Positions 35,732-44,475 of a stretch of 64,000 nt of DNA are shown one piece after another. Each line of letters begins with the position of its first letter. Within the stretch, counting starts at the first letter, position 1. The notes under the pieces were generated by a model. It did no database searches, was not told where the DNA came from, and saw only the letters and a program-made list of their open reading frames with translations. Made by a program: the position numbers and the translations under genes. Source of the stretch: Lachnospiraceae bacterium (GTDB lineage Bacteria; Bacillota; Clostridia; Lachnospirales; Lachnospiraceae); assembly GCA_015057635.1 (NCBI GenBank), contig SVEB01000028.1, forward strand, positions 62,001 to 126,000, written 5' to 3'.

Positions 35732-36016
35732 TTATTTAAACATTCTCTTAAGGAGCGATTCCCCCGTCTTTTTATAATTCCGGATTTCTGAATATACTAA
35801 ACTATCAATATTTCCTGTGATATCTACCTCTCCCTTTTCCAGTGTGAGCCTTCCGATATGAAGTTCGCTTCCGCGGATCATGAGCATGCCCTGCTCAGTC
35901 TCAAGAATGATTTCCTGTTCATCAAAGGAACGGACATCATTCACTCCGGTTAGCACCGCGGATTTCCGGTCACTCATATTAATAAGATGCTTTCTTGTCT
36001 GTGCTCTATCTTCCAT
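35732..36016 (-). CDS. yabP: Sporulation protein YabP
   Basis: The product is 94 residues and matches YabP throughout: 'DRKSAVLTGVNDVRSFDEQEIILETEQGMLMIRG' region and 'LHIGRLTLEKGEVDITGNIDSLVYSE'. It has no membrane helix. In B. subtilis yabP and yabQ are expressed in the mother cell under SigmaE and are both required for cortex. It lies between the S4-domain gene and yabQ, the standard order. Confidence 0.93.
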   Translation of the reverse strand: MEDRAQTRKHLINMSDRKSAVLTGVNDVRSFDEQEIILETEQGMLMIRGSELHIGRLTLEKGEVDITGNIDSLVYSEIRNYKKTGESLLKRMFK

Positions 36017-36091
36017 ATAAACACCTCATACCATTTTCTACGGGTCTTCCCCTGCTGTTAATAATATATGCGGTGTCTTGGAATTCATGAT

Positions 36092-36331
36092 TTATAAATA
36101 CTTATAGAGCTCTTTTGCCTCATCCTTCTTTGTGGTGTCCTGAATATTCAAAACCTCCACCTTCACAGCTTTGCTTCCGAAGCCGATTTCGATCACATCC
36201 CCTACTTTAACGTTCTGGGATGCCTTTGCTGGCTTATCATTAATCAGTACACGTCCTGCATCACAGGCTTCATTGGCAACCGTTCTTCTCTTAATCAGAC
36301 GGGATACCTTAAGATACTTATCCAAACGCAT
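36092..36331 (-). CDS. rqcP: S4-domain RNA-binding protein RqcP (Hsp15 type)
   Basis: The 79-residue product consists almost wholly of an S4 domain ('MRLDKYLKVSRLIKRRTVAN', 'VLINDKPAKASQNVKVGDVIEI'). In B. subtilis RqcP (YabO) binds the stalled 50S subunit and drives alanine-tail synthesis with RqcH. MutS2/RqcU, which makes the substrate for this pathway, is also in this window. It is placed between hup and yabP as in other Firmicutes. Confidence 0.92.
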   Translation of the reverse strand: MRLDKYLKVSRLIKRRTVANEACDAGRVLINDKPAKASQNVKVGDVIEIGFGSKAVKVEVLNIQDTTKKDEAKELYKYL

Positions 36332-36413
36332 AGAATTTCTCCTTTCTTTTTATATCATCTGCCCTCTCATCTTATATAGTGTGAGGGCCAATTATCCTTT
36401 TAATTCTCTAAAA

Positions 36414-36493
36414 TGAAAAAAACTGTCGCACCGAAATGCTAACGAAGCGGGATTTTTACTGTTTCCCACAGCTTTAGCATCTTTATGCGACAG
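36414..36493 (-). terminator. Terminator of hup
   Basis: A branched stem CTGTCGCA / TGCGACAG with an inner ATGCTAA / TTTAGCAT helix is followed on the minus strand by TTTTTTTC. It is about 50 bp past the hup stop. Confidence 0.8.
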
Positions 36494-36545
36494 CCTGACA
36501 TTCTTATGTTTACCTAGAACATTCTAAAAGTAAATAGATCCCTAA

Positions 36546-36821
36546 TTACTGATTGATAACGTCCTTTAAAGCCTTACCAGCTTTGAATTTAGGTGCCTTG
36601 GAAGCAGCGATAGTGATAGTTTCCTTTGTCTGTGGATTTCTACCAGTTCTTGCTGGTCTTTCGGATACTTCGAATGTACCAAAGCCAACTAACTGAACTT
36701 TTTCACCTTTTGTTAATTCTTCTGTAACTACATCGATAAAAGCTTTTAAAGCCTTTTCGGAATCTTTTTTAGATAATTCTGTCTTTTCTGCGATAGCTGC
36801 AACTAATTCTGCCTTGTTCAT
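36546..36821 (-). CDS. hup: Histone-like DNA-binding protein HU
   Basis: The product is 91 residues, the exact family length. The DNA-binding signature '[20 protein letters not shown]' and the N-terminal '[20 protein letters not shown]' are canonical. HU coats and bends DNA. It has a strong ribosome site (GAGGAGG), a near-consensus promoter (36973-37001), a leader of about 145 nt and its own terminator, consistent with very high expression. Confidence 0.98.
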   Translation of the reverse strand: MNKAELVAAIAEKTELSKKDSEKALKAFIDVVTEELTKGEKVQLVGFGTFEVSERPARTGRNPQTKETITIAASKAPKFKAGKALKDVINQ

Positions 36822-36972
36822 GGATAAACTCCTCCTCTAACGTATTATTATAATAGTTCTCTCGAATAATCATTCTGATTATCACACACGTTCCCATAGA
36901 GCATCACGCTCTTCTCCGGGCAAATCAGGTGAAATACTAGTGTTTTCTAAGATCGACATCACCTTCAATCTA

Positions 36973-37001
36973 TTTATAAACTTATTGCGCTTATTTGTCA
37001 A
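36973..37001 (-). promoter_or_regulatory. SigA promoter of hup
   Basis: Minus strand TTGACA - 17 bp - TATAAA, near perfect. The transcript start at about 36966 gives a 145-nt leader with a small hairpin (AGAGC-GTGAT-GCTCT). Confidence 0.75.
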
Positions 37002-37629
37002 GGAATTTTCTGCATTTATTTCCAAAAAGCCAGAGTTTTTTAGCGTTTTCACAACCACTATTTCCTTTTTTCTCAGAAGGCGTGTTGAATTTACTTTTTT
37101 TCCTATTTCTCTGTAAAAATAAGAAAAGAAATGCTTAAAAAATGGCCCTGTACATACACAATTTCATAGTATTTTTATACATTTAATATTTATAAATATA
37201 CAATTGAATGATTTTTCTAAGGCTTTCATTTTAAAAACCTCTTCCTTATTTATCGGTATTTCACAAGTAAAATGATAACCCCAATTCACGGTTATATACG
37301 TTTTTCTTGATTTTTTCTTAATCTATATGTACTTTCCCAGCCTTTAACACTCACTTTCCTATGCTTCCTTTCCTCTCAATAGCCAGCACGTTGCCAGGCA
37401 GGGGTGCTAGAATTGTTTCCGGCCATTCTTTTGTCTTTACGGACAGATCGGCCATCCATTCTCCAGCTCTTTCTTGGAAAGCTGTACTTTTCCACTCGTT
37501 CGAATACGTAACGAACTGCTGCCGCTTTGTCTCCCTCCTTTCGCTCTCTGCTCCACATATTTTATTTATCGTTATCATGCCGTGAAAATAGCATTATTCC
37601 TTATTTATCCTGCCACGATTCCGTGAAAT
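37002..37629. other. Gene-free stretch between hup and the patatin gene
   Basis: AT-rich DNA. Two overlapping opposite-strand ORFs of about 75 codons (37351-37585) have no ribosome site and no recognisable product, and I do not accept them as genes. Nothing else can be supported here. Confidence 0.5.
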
Positions 37630-37706
37630 CCCCTATAATATAGAAGAAAGAGCATCCATCTCCTTTTTTTCAGGAAATGAATGCTCTTTCTTCTATATTA
37701 TAGGGG
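37630..37706. terminator. 26-bp perfect inverted repeat overlapping the patatin stop
   Basis: CCCCTATAATATAGAAGAAAGAGCAT is exactly mirrored by ATGCTCTTTCTTCTATATTATAGGGG with a 25-nt loop. It covers the last codons of the patatin gene, so coding sequence and hairpin share bases. No T-run follows on the minus strand, so it may stabilise the 3' end more than terminate. Confidence 0.65.
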
Positions 37707-38684
37707 CACTTTATCCTCCGTGATTTTCCTTGCGATTTCCTCAATCCGATATTTCTCCCGATATGCTAATTTCTCGCCGTATTCTATCAGTTTCTTTATG
37801 TCATCTGCGCCTGTATCATCCATTCCCGGAATCTCTTCTTCCGTAACCCAGATCATTCGATAATAATTATGAGGCTTGTCAATGGCTTGATAGATCTTTC
37901 TCAGCTCATAATCCACAGTCTGCTCATTTCCGTTCAGCAATACATCAAACATCGGAACTGCCCAGCTAATTAATCCCCACCGTTTTACCTCGTCATAGCA
38001 GTAGCTCTTTTTATTCGTCAGGTTTCCGACGGAAAGAAGCAGGGTATCCTCAATTTTATTGTTCCCAGGAAGCTTTAAGGATTCAATTAAAGCCGTCATG
38101 GCTGGATTATTCGCTACCACCCCTCCATCTACCAGGCAGTTTACCCGTTTTTTCCCGATTGTTAGGGGCTGTGGTGGAAAATAGGTCGGAGCTGCAGTGG
38201 ATGCCATGATCGCATCTACAAGAGAATAATTTCGCTTTTCATCTTTTCGACTGCTTACGGTATTAAAGAACACCGCCTGTTTCTTTGTCATGTCATAAGC
38301 CACCATTAAGCATGGTCTTCTTAAATCTGCGATACATGCATCCCCGAAATACTCATACAGCCTTTGTTTTAACCGTCTGTTCGTATATTTTGCCCCAACG
38401 AACGGATATCCGAATCTTCTTTTAAATATGTACTCTCCCTGGTCGATATAAAGCTGCAGCACTTCCTCTGCCGAAAATTTAGAACCTCCATGGTCATTTG
38501 CAAACAAGTAAAGTCCCGTAAGAATCGCTCCTGTGCTTGTTCCTGCTATCAGATCCATATAGTCTGCAAGCCTGGCATCAGGATTTTTGCTATACTCCCT
38601 TAACTTGCGCTCTAAATCCCTTAGTACGACAGCGGATACAATTCCTTTCATCCCCCCGCCATCAATGGACAATATTTTTTTCAT
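37698..38684 (-). CDS. Patatin-like phospholipase
   Basis: The product is about 328 residues from the Met at 38684, which begins 'MKKILSIDGGGMKGIVSAVV' directly ahead of the fold. The track's start at 38762 lacks a ribosome site. The oxyanion motif DGGGMKG, the nucleophile elbow 'GTSTG' (Ser) and the catalytic Asp in 'LVDGGVVANNP' are all intact, so an active lipid acyl hydrolase is expected. The protein resembles both housekeeping patatins and the CapV-type effectors of CBASS. No cyclic-nucleotide synthase or Cap2/3 gene is nearby, so a defence role is not supported. No signal peptide; cytoplasmic or membrane-peripheral. Confidence 0.88.
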   Translation of the reverse strand: MKKILSIDGGGMKGIVSAVVLRDLERKLREYSKNPDARLADYMDLIAGTSTGAILTGLYLFANDHGGSKFSAEEVLQLYIDQGEYIFKRRFGYPFVGAKYTNRRLKQRLYEYFGDACIADLRRPCLMVAYDMTKKQAVFFNTVSSRKDEKRNYSLVDAIMASTAAPTYFPPQPLTIGKKRVNCLVDGGVVANNPAMTALIESLKLPGNNKIEDTLLLSVGNLTNKKSYCYDEVKRWGLISWAVPMFDVLLNGNEQTVDYELRKIYQAIDKPHNYYRMIWVTEEEIPGMDDTGADDIKKLIEYGEKLAYREKYRIEEIARKITEDKVPL

Positions 38685-38824
38685 CAAGACTTCATCCCTT
38701 TCCCTGAAAGTGGAATCTTCTCCTACTCTTCCTCCCTGATTCTTTGCGTCATTTTGGGGCATATCGTTTCATATTCTATTATACAGCGCTATACCGGATC
38801 TAGAACCGTTTTTTAGTTTTTCAC

Positions 38825-38872
38825 AAAAAAGGAGGCTGCCATGCACTTCTTCGTGCGGCAGCCTCTTTTTTT
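38825..38872 (-). terminator. Terminator of the MGMT-like gene
   Basis: AAAAAAGGAGGCTGCC...GCAC / GTGC...GGCAGCCTCTTTTTTT forms a GC-rich stem with T-runs both ways, 15 bp past the gene's stop. Confidence 0.88.
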
Positions 38873-38886
38873 GGCAATCGGAAGAA

Positions 38887-39210
38887 TTATAAAATTTGTT
38901 TCTTCCACTGACACTGTTTCATATCCACAGTGCCATCCTCTAAAAATATAACACCTTCATTCGCCAAAAGCTCCATCTGACGGCTTCCGCCGCCAAATGC
39001 AAATGCTCTGGAAACCTCTCCTGCTTTTGTTACGACACGATAGCAAGGAATCATCTCCGGATCCGGATTGGCATGCAGTGCATATCCTACTACCTGTGCC
39101 CATCTGCGGTTTCCTGCAAGGGCAGCCACCTGTCCGTAGGATGCCACCTGTCCGCGTGGAATTTCCTTTACTACCTCGTATATTCTCTGAAATGTGCTCT
39201 TTTCTTCCAT
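38887..39210 (-). CDS. MGMT/Ogt C-domain family alkyltransferase-like protein
   Basis: The 107-residue protein is only the DNA-binding/active-site domain of O6-alkylguanine-DNA alkyltransferase. The helix-turn-helix 'GQVASYGQVAALAGNRRWAQ' is present. The active-site motif reads 'IPCYRVV' where true MGMT has PCHRV: the acceptor Cys is kept, but the His that activates it is Tyr. ATL proteins have Trp for Cys, so this is a third variant. I expect recognition of alkylated guanine with weak or altered transfer. It is a single-gene unit with its own terminator. Confidence 0.85.
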   Translation of the reverse strand: MEEKSTFQRIYEVVKEIPRGQVASYGQVAALAGNRRWAQVVGYALHANPDPEMIPCYRVVTKAGEVSRAFAFGGGSRQMELLANEGVIFLEDGTVDMKQCQWKKQIL

Positions 39211-39324
39211 TTTGCCAGACTCCTATCTAATGAAACCAATCAACCCTTATCGACTGTAATGATAAACAGAAATAAACAAGAAATCAATCCCTTAAGCGCG
39301 ATTACCTAATATTGATAAATTGCT

Positions 39325-40674
39325 TTACTCTGCTGAGATGTCCAGCCTTTTCCCTTCCATCTGGTGCATGAAATAGTATCCGCCGCCTAAAACGACCGCA
39401 CAGACTGTTAAGTATAAGATAAATAACGGATGGCTGATTGTTCCTGTTAAAATGATCAGGGATCCGATAATGGCCATAACCGGAACAAAATATCCCATAA
39501 ATTTATTCTTGATCTCACCCTTCTTTGCAAGACGAATCACAACCACATACAGCAGGATATAGCTTACATAACTAAAGCATACCGGAACTTCCGATACATC
39601 CGGAAGCCCCGCCTTCTGTGAGAAATAATTGACTGCATACCACGCACTCGCAATTACATAGGCAAGAATCGCAGAATTTACCGGCATCATGCCAAATCTT
39701 TTTGATTTTTTTGTAAGTATACCGCTCATCGGAAGCAGACCTTTTAATGCAACGGAATATGGAAGCTGAATAAATCCAAGAATCAGCCCGTTTAAGGTTC
39801 CTAAAACCGATATGATGACAAATACTAAGATTAACTTTCCGCCGATATGCCCGAATATCTGACTTGCTGCAAGGAATACGCTGTCATTTCCCTTTGCCAT
39901 TACCGTATCTGTGCCAAGCAAGGATGTAATTCCTACAAAGTACAGGATATAGCATGCCAAAATAACAAGCGGTGAAATGATTAAGGCAATCGGAAGATTG
40001 CGCTTCGAATTCTTGATCTTATGTCCAATAGAAACCGCAACAATCCATCCATCATAGGAAAATGCGATTGGTGCAAATGCTGTAAGCCATCCGGCTGATA
40101 CGCCTGCGCTCTTTATGGTCTCAACATCATGTGAGATAACGGCACCCGGTTTCCCATACCTCAGTCCAATTACGGCAAATAGCAACAGCGGAATCAGCTT
40201 GATAATCATAGACGCATTCTGAAAGTATCCGCCTACTGCTGCGGAAAGCATATTCATTGCGAAAAAAAGTGTCATAATAACAAAACCAGTCATCATCTGA
40301 TTATTTAATGTTTCTTCAATCTGAAAGAGCTGACACACATAGATGCCGCTTACCCAGGCAACTACGGGTACTAGTGTACCTAAATAAAAAATAACCTGAA
40401 ACCATCCGAGAGCCCCGGCGGCCTTTCTTCCTACAAACTCTTCTGCATACCCAATCACACCACCGGATGCATCGCTGCGGCCGGCAAGCTGTGCAATTGT
40501 CAGACATCCGAATATAATTGCAATTGCTGCTATTAAAAAAACTGCTATTCCAAGCAACATATTTCCATCCGTATACTGCAGTATATCATCGGATTTAAAA
40601 AAGATACCAGATCCGATAACAATTCCCGTGATCATTGTTATGGTGGTAAACAATCCATATTTCTTCTCTTGCAT
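39325..40674 (-). CDS. APC-family amino acid permease
   Basis: The product is about 449 residues from the Met at 40674 (GGGAG upstream; the track start at 40689 has no ribosome site). Twelve or so membrane helices are visible, and the first carries the substrate-binding break 'VIGSGIFFKSDDIL'. A later segment 'AFAPIAFSYDGWIVAVSIG' is typical of the LAT/basic amino-acid branch. It imports or exchanges amino acids across the cytoplasmic membrane; the specific amino acid is not clear. Its promoter (40772-40800) is nearly identical to one in front of the adjacent spoVT. Confidence 0.88.
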   Translation of the reverse strand: MQEKKYGLFTTITMITGIVIGSGIFFKSDDILQYTDGNMLLGIAVFLIAAIAIIFGCLTIAQLAGRSDASGGVIGYAEEFVGRKAAGALGWFQVIFYLGTLVPVVAWVSGIYVCQLFQIEETLNNQMMTGFVIMTLFFAMNMLSAAVGGYFQNASMIIKLIPLLLFAVIGLRYGKPGAVISHDVETIKSAGVSAGWLTAFAPIAFSYDGWIVAVSIGHKIKNSKRNLPIALIISPLVILACYILYFVGITSLLGTDTVMAKGNDSVFLAASQIFGHIGGKLILVFVIISVLGTLNGLILGFIQLPYSVALKGLLPMSGILTKKSKRFGMMPVNSAILAYVIASAWYAVNYFSQKAGLPDVSEVPVCFSYVSYILLYVVVIRLAKKGEIKNKFMGYFVPVMAIIGSLIILTGTISHPLFILYLTVCAVVLGGGYYFMHQMEGKRLDISAE

Positions 40675-40771
40675 GTTGGATTCTCCCATCTTAATTTATT
40701 GCTATGTCACTAAAACGCGTTACTGCGTTAAACACCAAGGGTAAACGATCTCCCTATTACATATGTTTATC

Positions 40772-40800
40772 ATAATATTATGAAAAATTATCAATTGCAA
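40772..40800 (-). promoter_or_regulatory. SigA promoter of the permease (copy 1 of a repeated promoter)
   Basis: Minus strand TTGCAA - 17 bp - TATTAT. About 60 bp around it repeat, with a few changes, at 41755-41783 upstream of the first spoVT copy. Confidence 0.6.
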
Positions 40801-40868
40801 TCGTTTTCTTCCATATTTTCAAATAACTACATTTGTCTTCTACTCTAGTACATGAAAGAAGTAACGTA

Positions 40869-40905
40869 AAAGAGGCTGTCACACGCTCACCGTATGACAG
40901 CCCCT
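40869..40905 (-). terminator. Terminator of spoVT copy 1
   Basis: GGGGCTGTCATACG pairs with CGTGTGACAGCCTC (with G-T pairs) and is followed by TTTTACG on the minus strand. It is directly after the stop at 40914. Confidence 0.8.
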
Positions 40906-40913
40906 TCCTTATC

Positions 40914-41459
40914 TTAGTTTTCCATCTGACGGCCAAGGAATGCCGCAGCTGTTGCCGCAAGCTTCACTTCCACGTCACCAAGCTTATTCTTTGCATCCTT
41001 AGTTAAGATCATAACCGCACCGATGGCATCTCCTTCGCTGATAATAGGAGAGATTACTTCATATGCGATATCGTCATCATCATTTGCAATACGTACAAAA
41101 CCTCTTTCCTCTTTTCCTGCTGTGATGCTTTCACGGTCGTTGATTAAGATTTCTAAGTCCTTGCTGATGGATCTTCCCATCCATTCCTTCTTGCCAGAAC
41201 CTGCAACCGCTACAAACTGATCTTTATCCGCAACGATCACGATATGACCTGTTGTCTGTGCAATTGCTTCTGCATACTGTTTTGCAAACTGACCTAACTC
41301 ACCGATTGGGGAATACTTCTTTAAGATGATTTCTCCTTCACGGTCAGTGAAAATTTCTAATGGATCCCCTTCACGAATTCGTAATGTCCTTCTAATTTCC
41401 TTTGGGATAACAACTCTGCCCAAGTCATCGATTCTTCGTACAATTCCTGTTGCTCTCAT
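40914..41459 (-). CDS. spoVT: Stage V sporulation protein T, copy 1
   Basis: The 181-residue protein has an N-terminal AbrB-type swapped-hairpin DNA-binding domain ('GIVRRIDDLGRVVIPKEIRR') and a C-terminal GAF-like sensor domain. SpoVT is a SigmaG-dependent regulator that adjusts forespore gene expression in B. subtilis. Residues 1-63 match copy 2 except at position 2, while the sensor half differs at about thirty positions. It has a good ribosome site (GGAGGAACAT) and a promoter far upstream (41755-41783), giving a leader of nearly 290 nt if that promoter serves this gene. Confidence 0.93.
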   Translation of the reverse strand: MRATGIVRRIDDLGRVVIPKEIRRTLRIREGDPLEIFTDREGEIILKKYSPIGELGQFAKQYAEAIAQTTGHIVIVADKDQFVAVAGSGKKEWMGRSISKDLEILINDRESITAGKEERGFVRIANDDDDIAYEVISPIISEGDAIGAVMILTKDAKNKLGDVEVKLAATAAAFLGRQMEN

Positions 41460-41754
41460 ATCGCATGTTCCTCCATCTTTCTATTCTTATTTTTACGATT
41501 ACATTCCTTTGCAATTCTGATGTTTTAATAACATGGCTTTGCCATACTAAATAGCATCTTCTGCCCATTTCTCAAAAAAATGTCATCACATAAAAAAAGA
41601 TACCTGACCAGATAGCAGATTCTTCTACTATGGCGGTAAACAATTTATTTTTCTCGTATATTTTCTCTCTTGTAGTCCGGATTTTTATTCTCTATCCGTC
41701 TTATTCCGTATTAAAACAAAATTAGATGCTTCTCATCATAATTTTACATGTTAC

Positions 41755-41783
41755 ATCATATTATGAAAAATTATCATTTGCAA
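41755..41783 (-). promoter_or_regulatory. SigA-like promoter (copy 2 of a repeated promoter)
   Basis: Minus strand TTGCAA - 17 bp - TATGAT, embedded in a 60-bp stretch nearly identical to that at 40771-40830. It lies between the two spoVT genes. Confidence 0.55.
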
Positions 41784-41860
41784 TCATTTTTTTTCATTTT
41801 CGCCAAAAAACTACATCTTAATTTGTATTTTGTGGATTTCTTGAGAGCTTTCCTATAAAC

Positions 41861-41916
41861 AAAAAAGGAACTGCAATACCAGAATATTCGGCTTCTGGCA
41901 TTACAGTTCCTTCTTT
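41861..41916 (-). terminator. Terminator of spoVT copy 2
   Basis: AAAAAAGGAACTG-AAT-CCAG / CTGG-ATT-CAGTTCCTTCTTT forms a long stem with T-runs, ending at the gene's stop codon. Confidence 0.85.
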
Positions 41917-41917
41917 A

Positions 41918-42463
41918 TTAATTTTCCATCTGACGTCCTAAAAATGCGGCTGCTGTTGCGGCAAGCTTGATTTCTGCATCGCCTAACTTTAACTTTGCAT
42001 CCTTTGTCAGAATCATAACTGCTCCAATCGCATCTCCCTCGCTAATAATCGGAGCAATTACTTCATATACAATATCTTCATCATCGCTTGTGATTCGAAC
42101 AAATCCTTTATCCTCTCTTCCAACAGCGATACTTTCACGATCATTGATTAATGTCTCTAAGTCCTTGCTAATTGGTTTTGTCACCCAGTCCTTCTTAGCA
42201 GTACCTGCAACAGCTACGAACTGATCTTTATCGGTAATCACAACAATATGTCCGGTTGTCTGTCCAATTGAATCAGCATACTGCTTCGCGAACTGGCCTA
42301 ACTCGCCAATTGGTGAATATTTCTTTAAAATAATTTCACCTTCACGATCAGTGAATATCTCCAAAGGATCTCCTTCACGGATTCGCAGTGTCCTTCTGAT
42401 TTCTTTCGGAATAACTACTCTACCCAAATCATCTATCCGTCGTACGATTCCTGTCGCTTTCAT
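41918..42463 (-). CDS. spoVT: Stage V sporulation protein T, copy 2
   Basis: The 181-residue paralogue lies about 1.0 kb upstream of copy 1 in the same direction, with the same AbrB domain and a divergent GAF-like sensor domain. Examples of differences are 'AGTAKKDWVTKP' against 'AGSGKKEWMGRS' and 'TSDDEDIVYE' against 'ANDDDDIAYE'. Both genes keep full length and clean frames, so both are probably used. Which is the orthologue of the B. subtilis gene cannot be told. The ribosome site is GGAGGAACAT, identical to copy 1. Confidence 0.93.
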   Translation of the reverse strand: MKATGIVRRIDDLGRVVIPKEIRRTLRIREGDPLEIFTDREGEIILKKYSPIGELGQFAKQYADSIGQTTGHIVVITDKDQFVAVAGTAKKDWVTKPISKDLETLINDRESIAVGREDKGFVRITSDDEDIVYEVIAPIISEGDAIGAVMILTKDAKLKLGDAEIKLAATAAAFLGRQMEN

Positions 42464-42578
42464 ACAGCATGTTCCTCCATTTTACATTATATAGTCTTAA
42501 GATGAATTCTCATATTTAAGTTTTATGTCTATATTGTTTGTAAAATCAAGGAATTTATACCTTAGTGGCCTAACATAT

Positions 42579-44447
42579 TTATTCGATTTCGCTTGTTTTT
42601 ATGATAAATTTAACACTTCCCTTGCAGTCAGATGCAATGTCTGTGAAGCTTTCATAGCTCTTGCCTGCACTTACGACAGCATCCAGTCTGTTGATCACAT
42701 CCTTGATGTCACCGTTGAATGTATCGATTACTTTTAATACAGCATCCTGATGGAATGTTTCCATACCTTCTTTTAATTCCTTGCCGCCATCTGTTAAGGT
42801 ATCAACACCTTCCGATAACTTTCCAACTGCTGTGTTTAAAGTTGCAGTTCCCTGCTGTAATGTATTCGCGGCAGCACGTAACTTCTGTGTGCCTTCCTTT
42901 AAACTTGTGCTTCCGGCTGCTAACTTAGTGATGCCTGCTTCCAGTGTCTTAGTACCTTCATAAAGCTTGCTAAGACCTGCGCTTAACTGTTCAGAACCAT
43001 TCTTAAGGGCACCTGCTGCGGTATTTAATGCAGCGATGTTCTCACTAAGTCCTGCATCGTTCATCTGGGATAAAATCTGATTTAATGCACCGATTGCACC
43101 TTCTAACTGTCCTAACTGTTCATACTGCTCACTTGTAAGATCAGCTCCAGCGGCTGCTAATTTTGCCTGTGCCGTCTTAAGCTCTTTCACCTGTGCGGTA
43201 TAAGTTTCAATTGTCTTCTGCATGGTCTGCGCCATGGAGTTCACACCAGCTGCAAGCTTTTCAGTACCAGCGCTTACCTGACCTAAGCCGCCTGCGATTG
43301 TCTTTGCCGCATTTACAGCACCCTTATCGCCTTCATATCCGGCTACAATAGTGGCTGCCCCTGCTTTGCTGCTTGCAAGACCGTCTGCCAATGTCTTCAT
43401 ATTATCATCTAATGTTGCAACTCCGCTTGCAATCTGGGAACCACCGCCTGCTAATGTGGAAACAGCGCTTGAAAGTTCACCCATCTTGCTCTGAAGAGTA
43501 ACCAATCCATCATATAAAGTACCGGAACCGGAAACAAGCTGTTCGGATGCATCGCTGATCTTATCGATCAAATCATTAATGCTGTCAACATCTTCGATTT
43601 CCGATACATCAAGGTCTGATAAAAAATCGTTTGTTGCAACTGTAATGGTCATTCCTAATGTGAAGTCTTCCACATCCGCTGTAATTTCAACGGTATCGGA
43701 TAATAAGGAGCTTGTTTTCTCATTCTTACTTAAGTTTAAGCTTTCATTTAATCCTGGAACGGCATATCCTAACACGACGTTGCGGGAACCATCGGAGAAT
43801 ACCTTGCCCTGGCTGACTTCCACATTTCTAAACTGATCCGTTGGAAGGATCACGCCGGTTGCCATTACAAATGGAACATACACATCATAGTTCTTGCCGT
43901 CTTCTTTTACGGTCTGCTGTTCCTTGTTTGTGTATTCATAACGGATGGTTACCTTGCCGCTCTTATGAAGAAGATCTTCTGCTGCAATTTCTTCCCCATC
44001 TAATAAGTAGGTCACCTTAACGGAGACTGGAAGTTCCTTTGTTGTAGTACCCTGATAATAGATATCATTTCCGGTTGTATTCCAGGTAATGCTTCCATCA
44101 TCTGCTACGGTGAATGTTTCATCCCCTTTTACGTTTACGATATCAGAAAGGTCGGAAGCATCTGCTAATGTTTCACTTCCTTCTCCGTTCTGAAGCCAGT
44201 CGCTTACGATCACATTGGAAATGGTGCCGTCCGCGCCACAGAATGCATATACAGTCTCATCCTTTGCAAAGATTCCGTTTAATACGGACTGAACCGCTTT
44301 GTCATTTTCCTGTTTTACCTCATCTGTCACTACATTGGATGAAGCCATAACTTTCTCTACTGTATTATTATTAATGTGAACCGCACCAGTTACTAATAAT
44401 GCTGCGATTGCGGTCACTGCTGTAACTTTCACAAATTGCTTTTTCAT
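42579..44447 (-). CDS. YhgE/Pip-like exported heptad-repeat protein
   Basis: The product is about 622 residues from the Met at 44447, which has AAGGAGG upstream and starts a signal peptide/anchor ('MKKQFVKVTAVTAIAALLV'). The N-terminal half is a beta-rich outer domain. The C-terminal half is a long helical rod of L-x-x-G heptads ('LYEGTKTLEAGITKLAAGS'), as in YhgE/Pip and ESX-associated proteins. Unlike full YhgE there is no clear C-terminal membrane region. It follows the MMPL gene within 29 bp and is presumably its extracytoplasmic partner, perhaps a periplasm-like adaptor that spans the wall. Confidence 0.85.
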   Translation of the reverse strand: MKKQFVKVTAVTAIAALLVTGAVHINNNTVEKVMASSNVVTDEVKQENDKAVQSVLNGIFAKDETVYAFCGADGTISNVIVSDWLQNGEGSETLADASDLSDIVNVKGDETFTVADDGSITWNTTGNDIYYQGTTTKELPVSVKVTYLLDGEEIAAEDLLHKSGKVTIRYEYTNKEQQTVKEDGKNYDVYVPFVMATGVILPTDQFRNVEVSQGKVFSDGSRNVVLGYAVPGLNESLNLSKNEKTSSLLSDTVEITADVEDFTLGMTITVATNDFLSDLDVSEIEDVDSINDLIDKISDASEQLVSGSGTLYDGLVTLQSKMGELSSAVSTLAGGGSQIASGVATLDDNMKTLADGLASSKAGAATIVAGYEGDKGAVNAAKTIAGGLGQVSAGTEKLAAGVNSMAQTMQKTIETYTAQVKELKTAQAKLAAAGADLTSEQYEQLGQLEGAIGALNQILSQMNDAGLSENIAALNTAAGALKNGSEQLSAGLSKLYEGTKTLEAGITKLAAGSTSLKEGTQKLRAAANTLQQGTATLNTAVGKLSEGVDTLTDGGKELKEGMETFHQDAVLKVIDTFNGDIKDVINRLDAVVSAGKSYESFTDIASDCKGSVKFIIKTSEIE

Positions 44448-44475
44448 ACTGATTACCTCCTTAAATTCAAACATG

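Noticed and set aside
37351-37585. Overlapping 60-75-codon ORFs on both strands
   Set aside because: No ribosome site, no recognisable domain, and both strands are open because the DNA is unusual rather than coding.
37698-38684. CBASS defence system with a CapV-type patatin effector
   Set aside because: The neighbours are hup and an MGMT-like gene; no cyclic-nucleotide synthase or Cap2/Cap3 protein is present.
39325-40674. T-box or other riboswitch controlling the amino-acid permease
   Set aside because: The leader is only about 90 nt and has no T-box sequence (TGGNACCGCG) or terminator/antiterminator pair.
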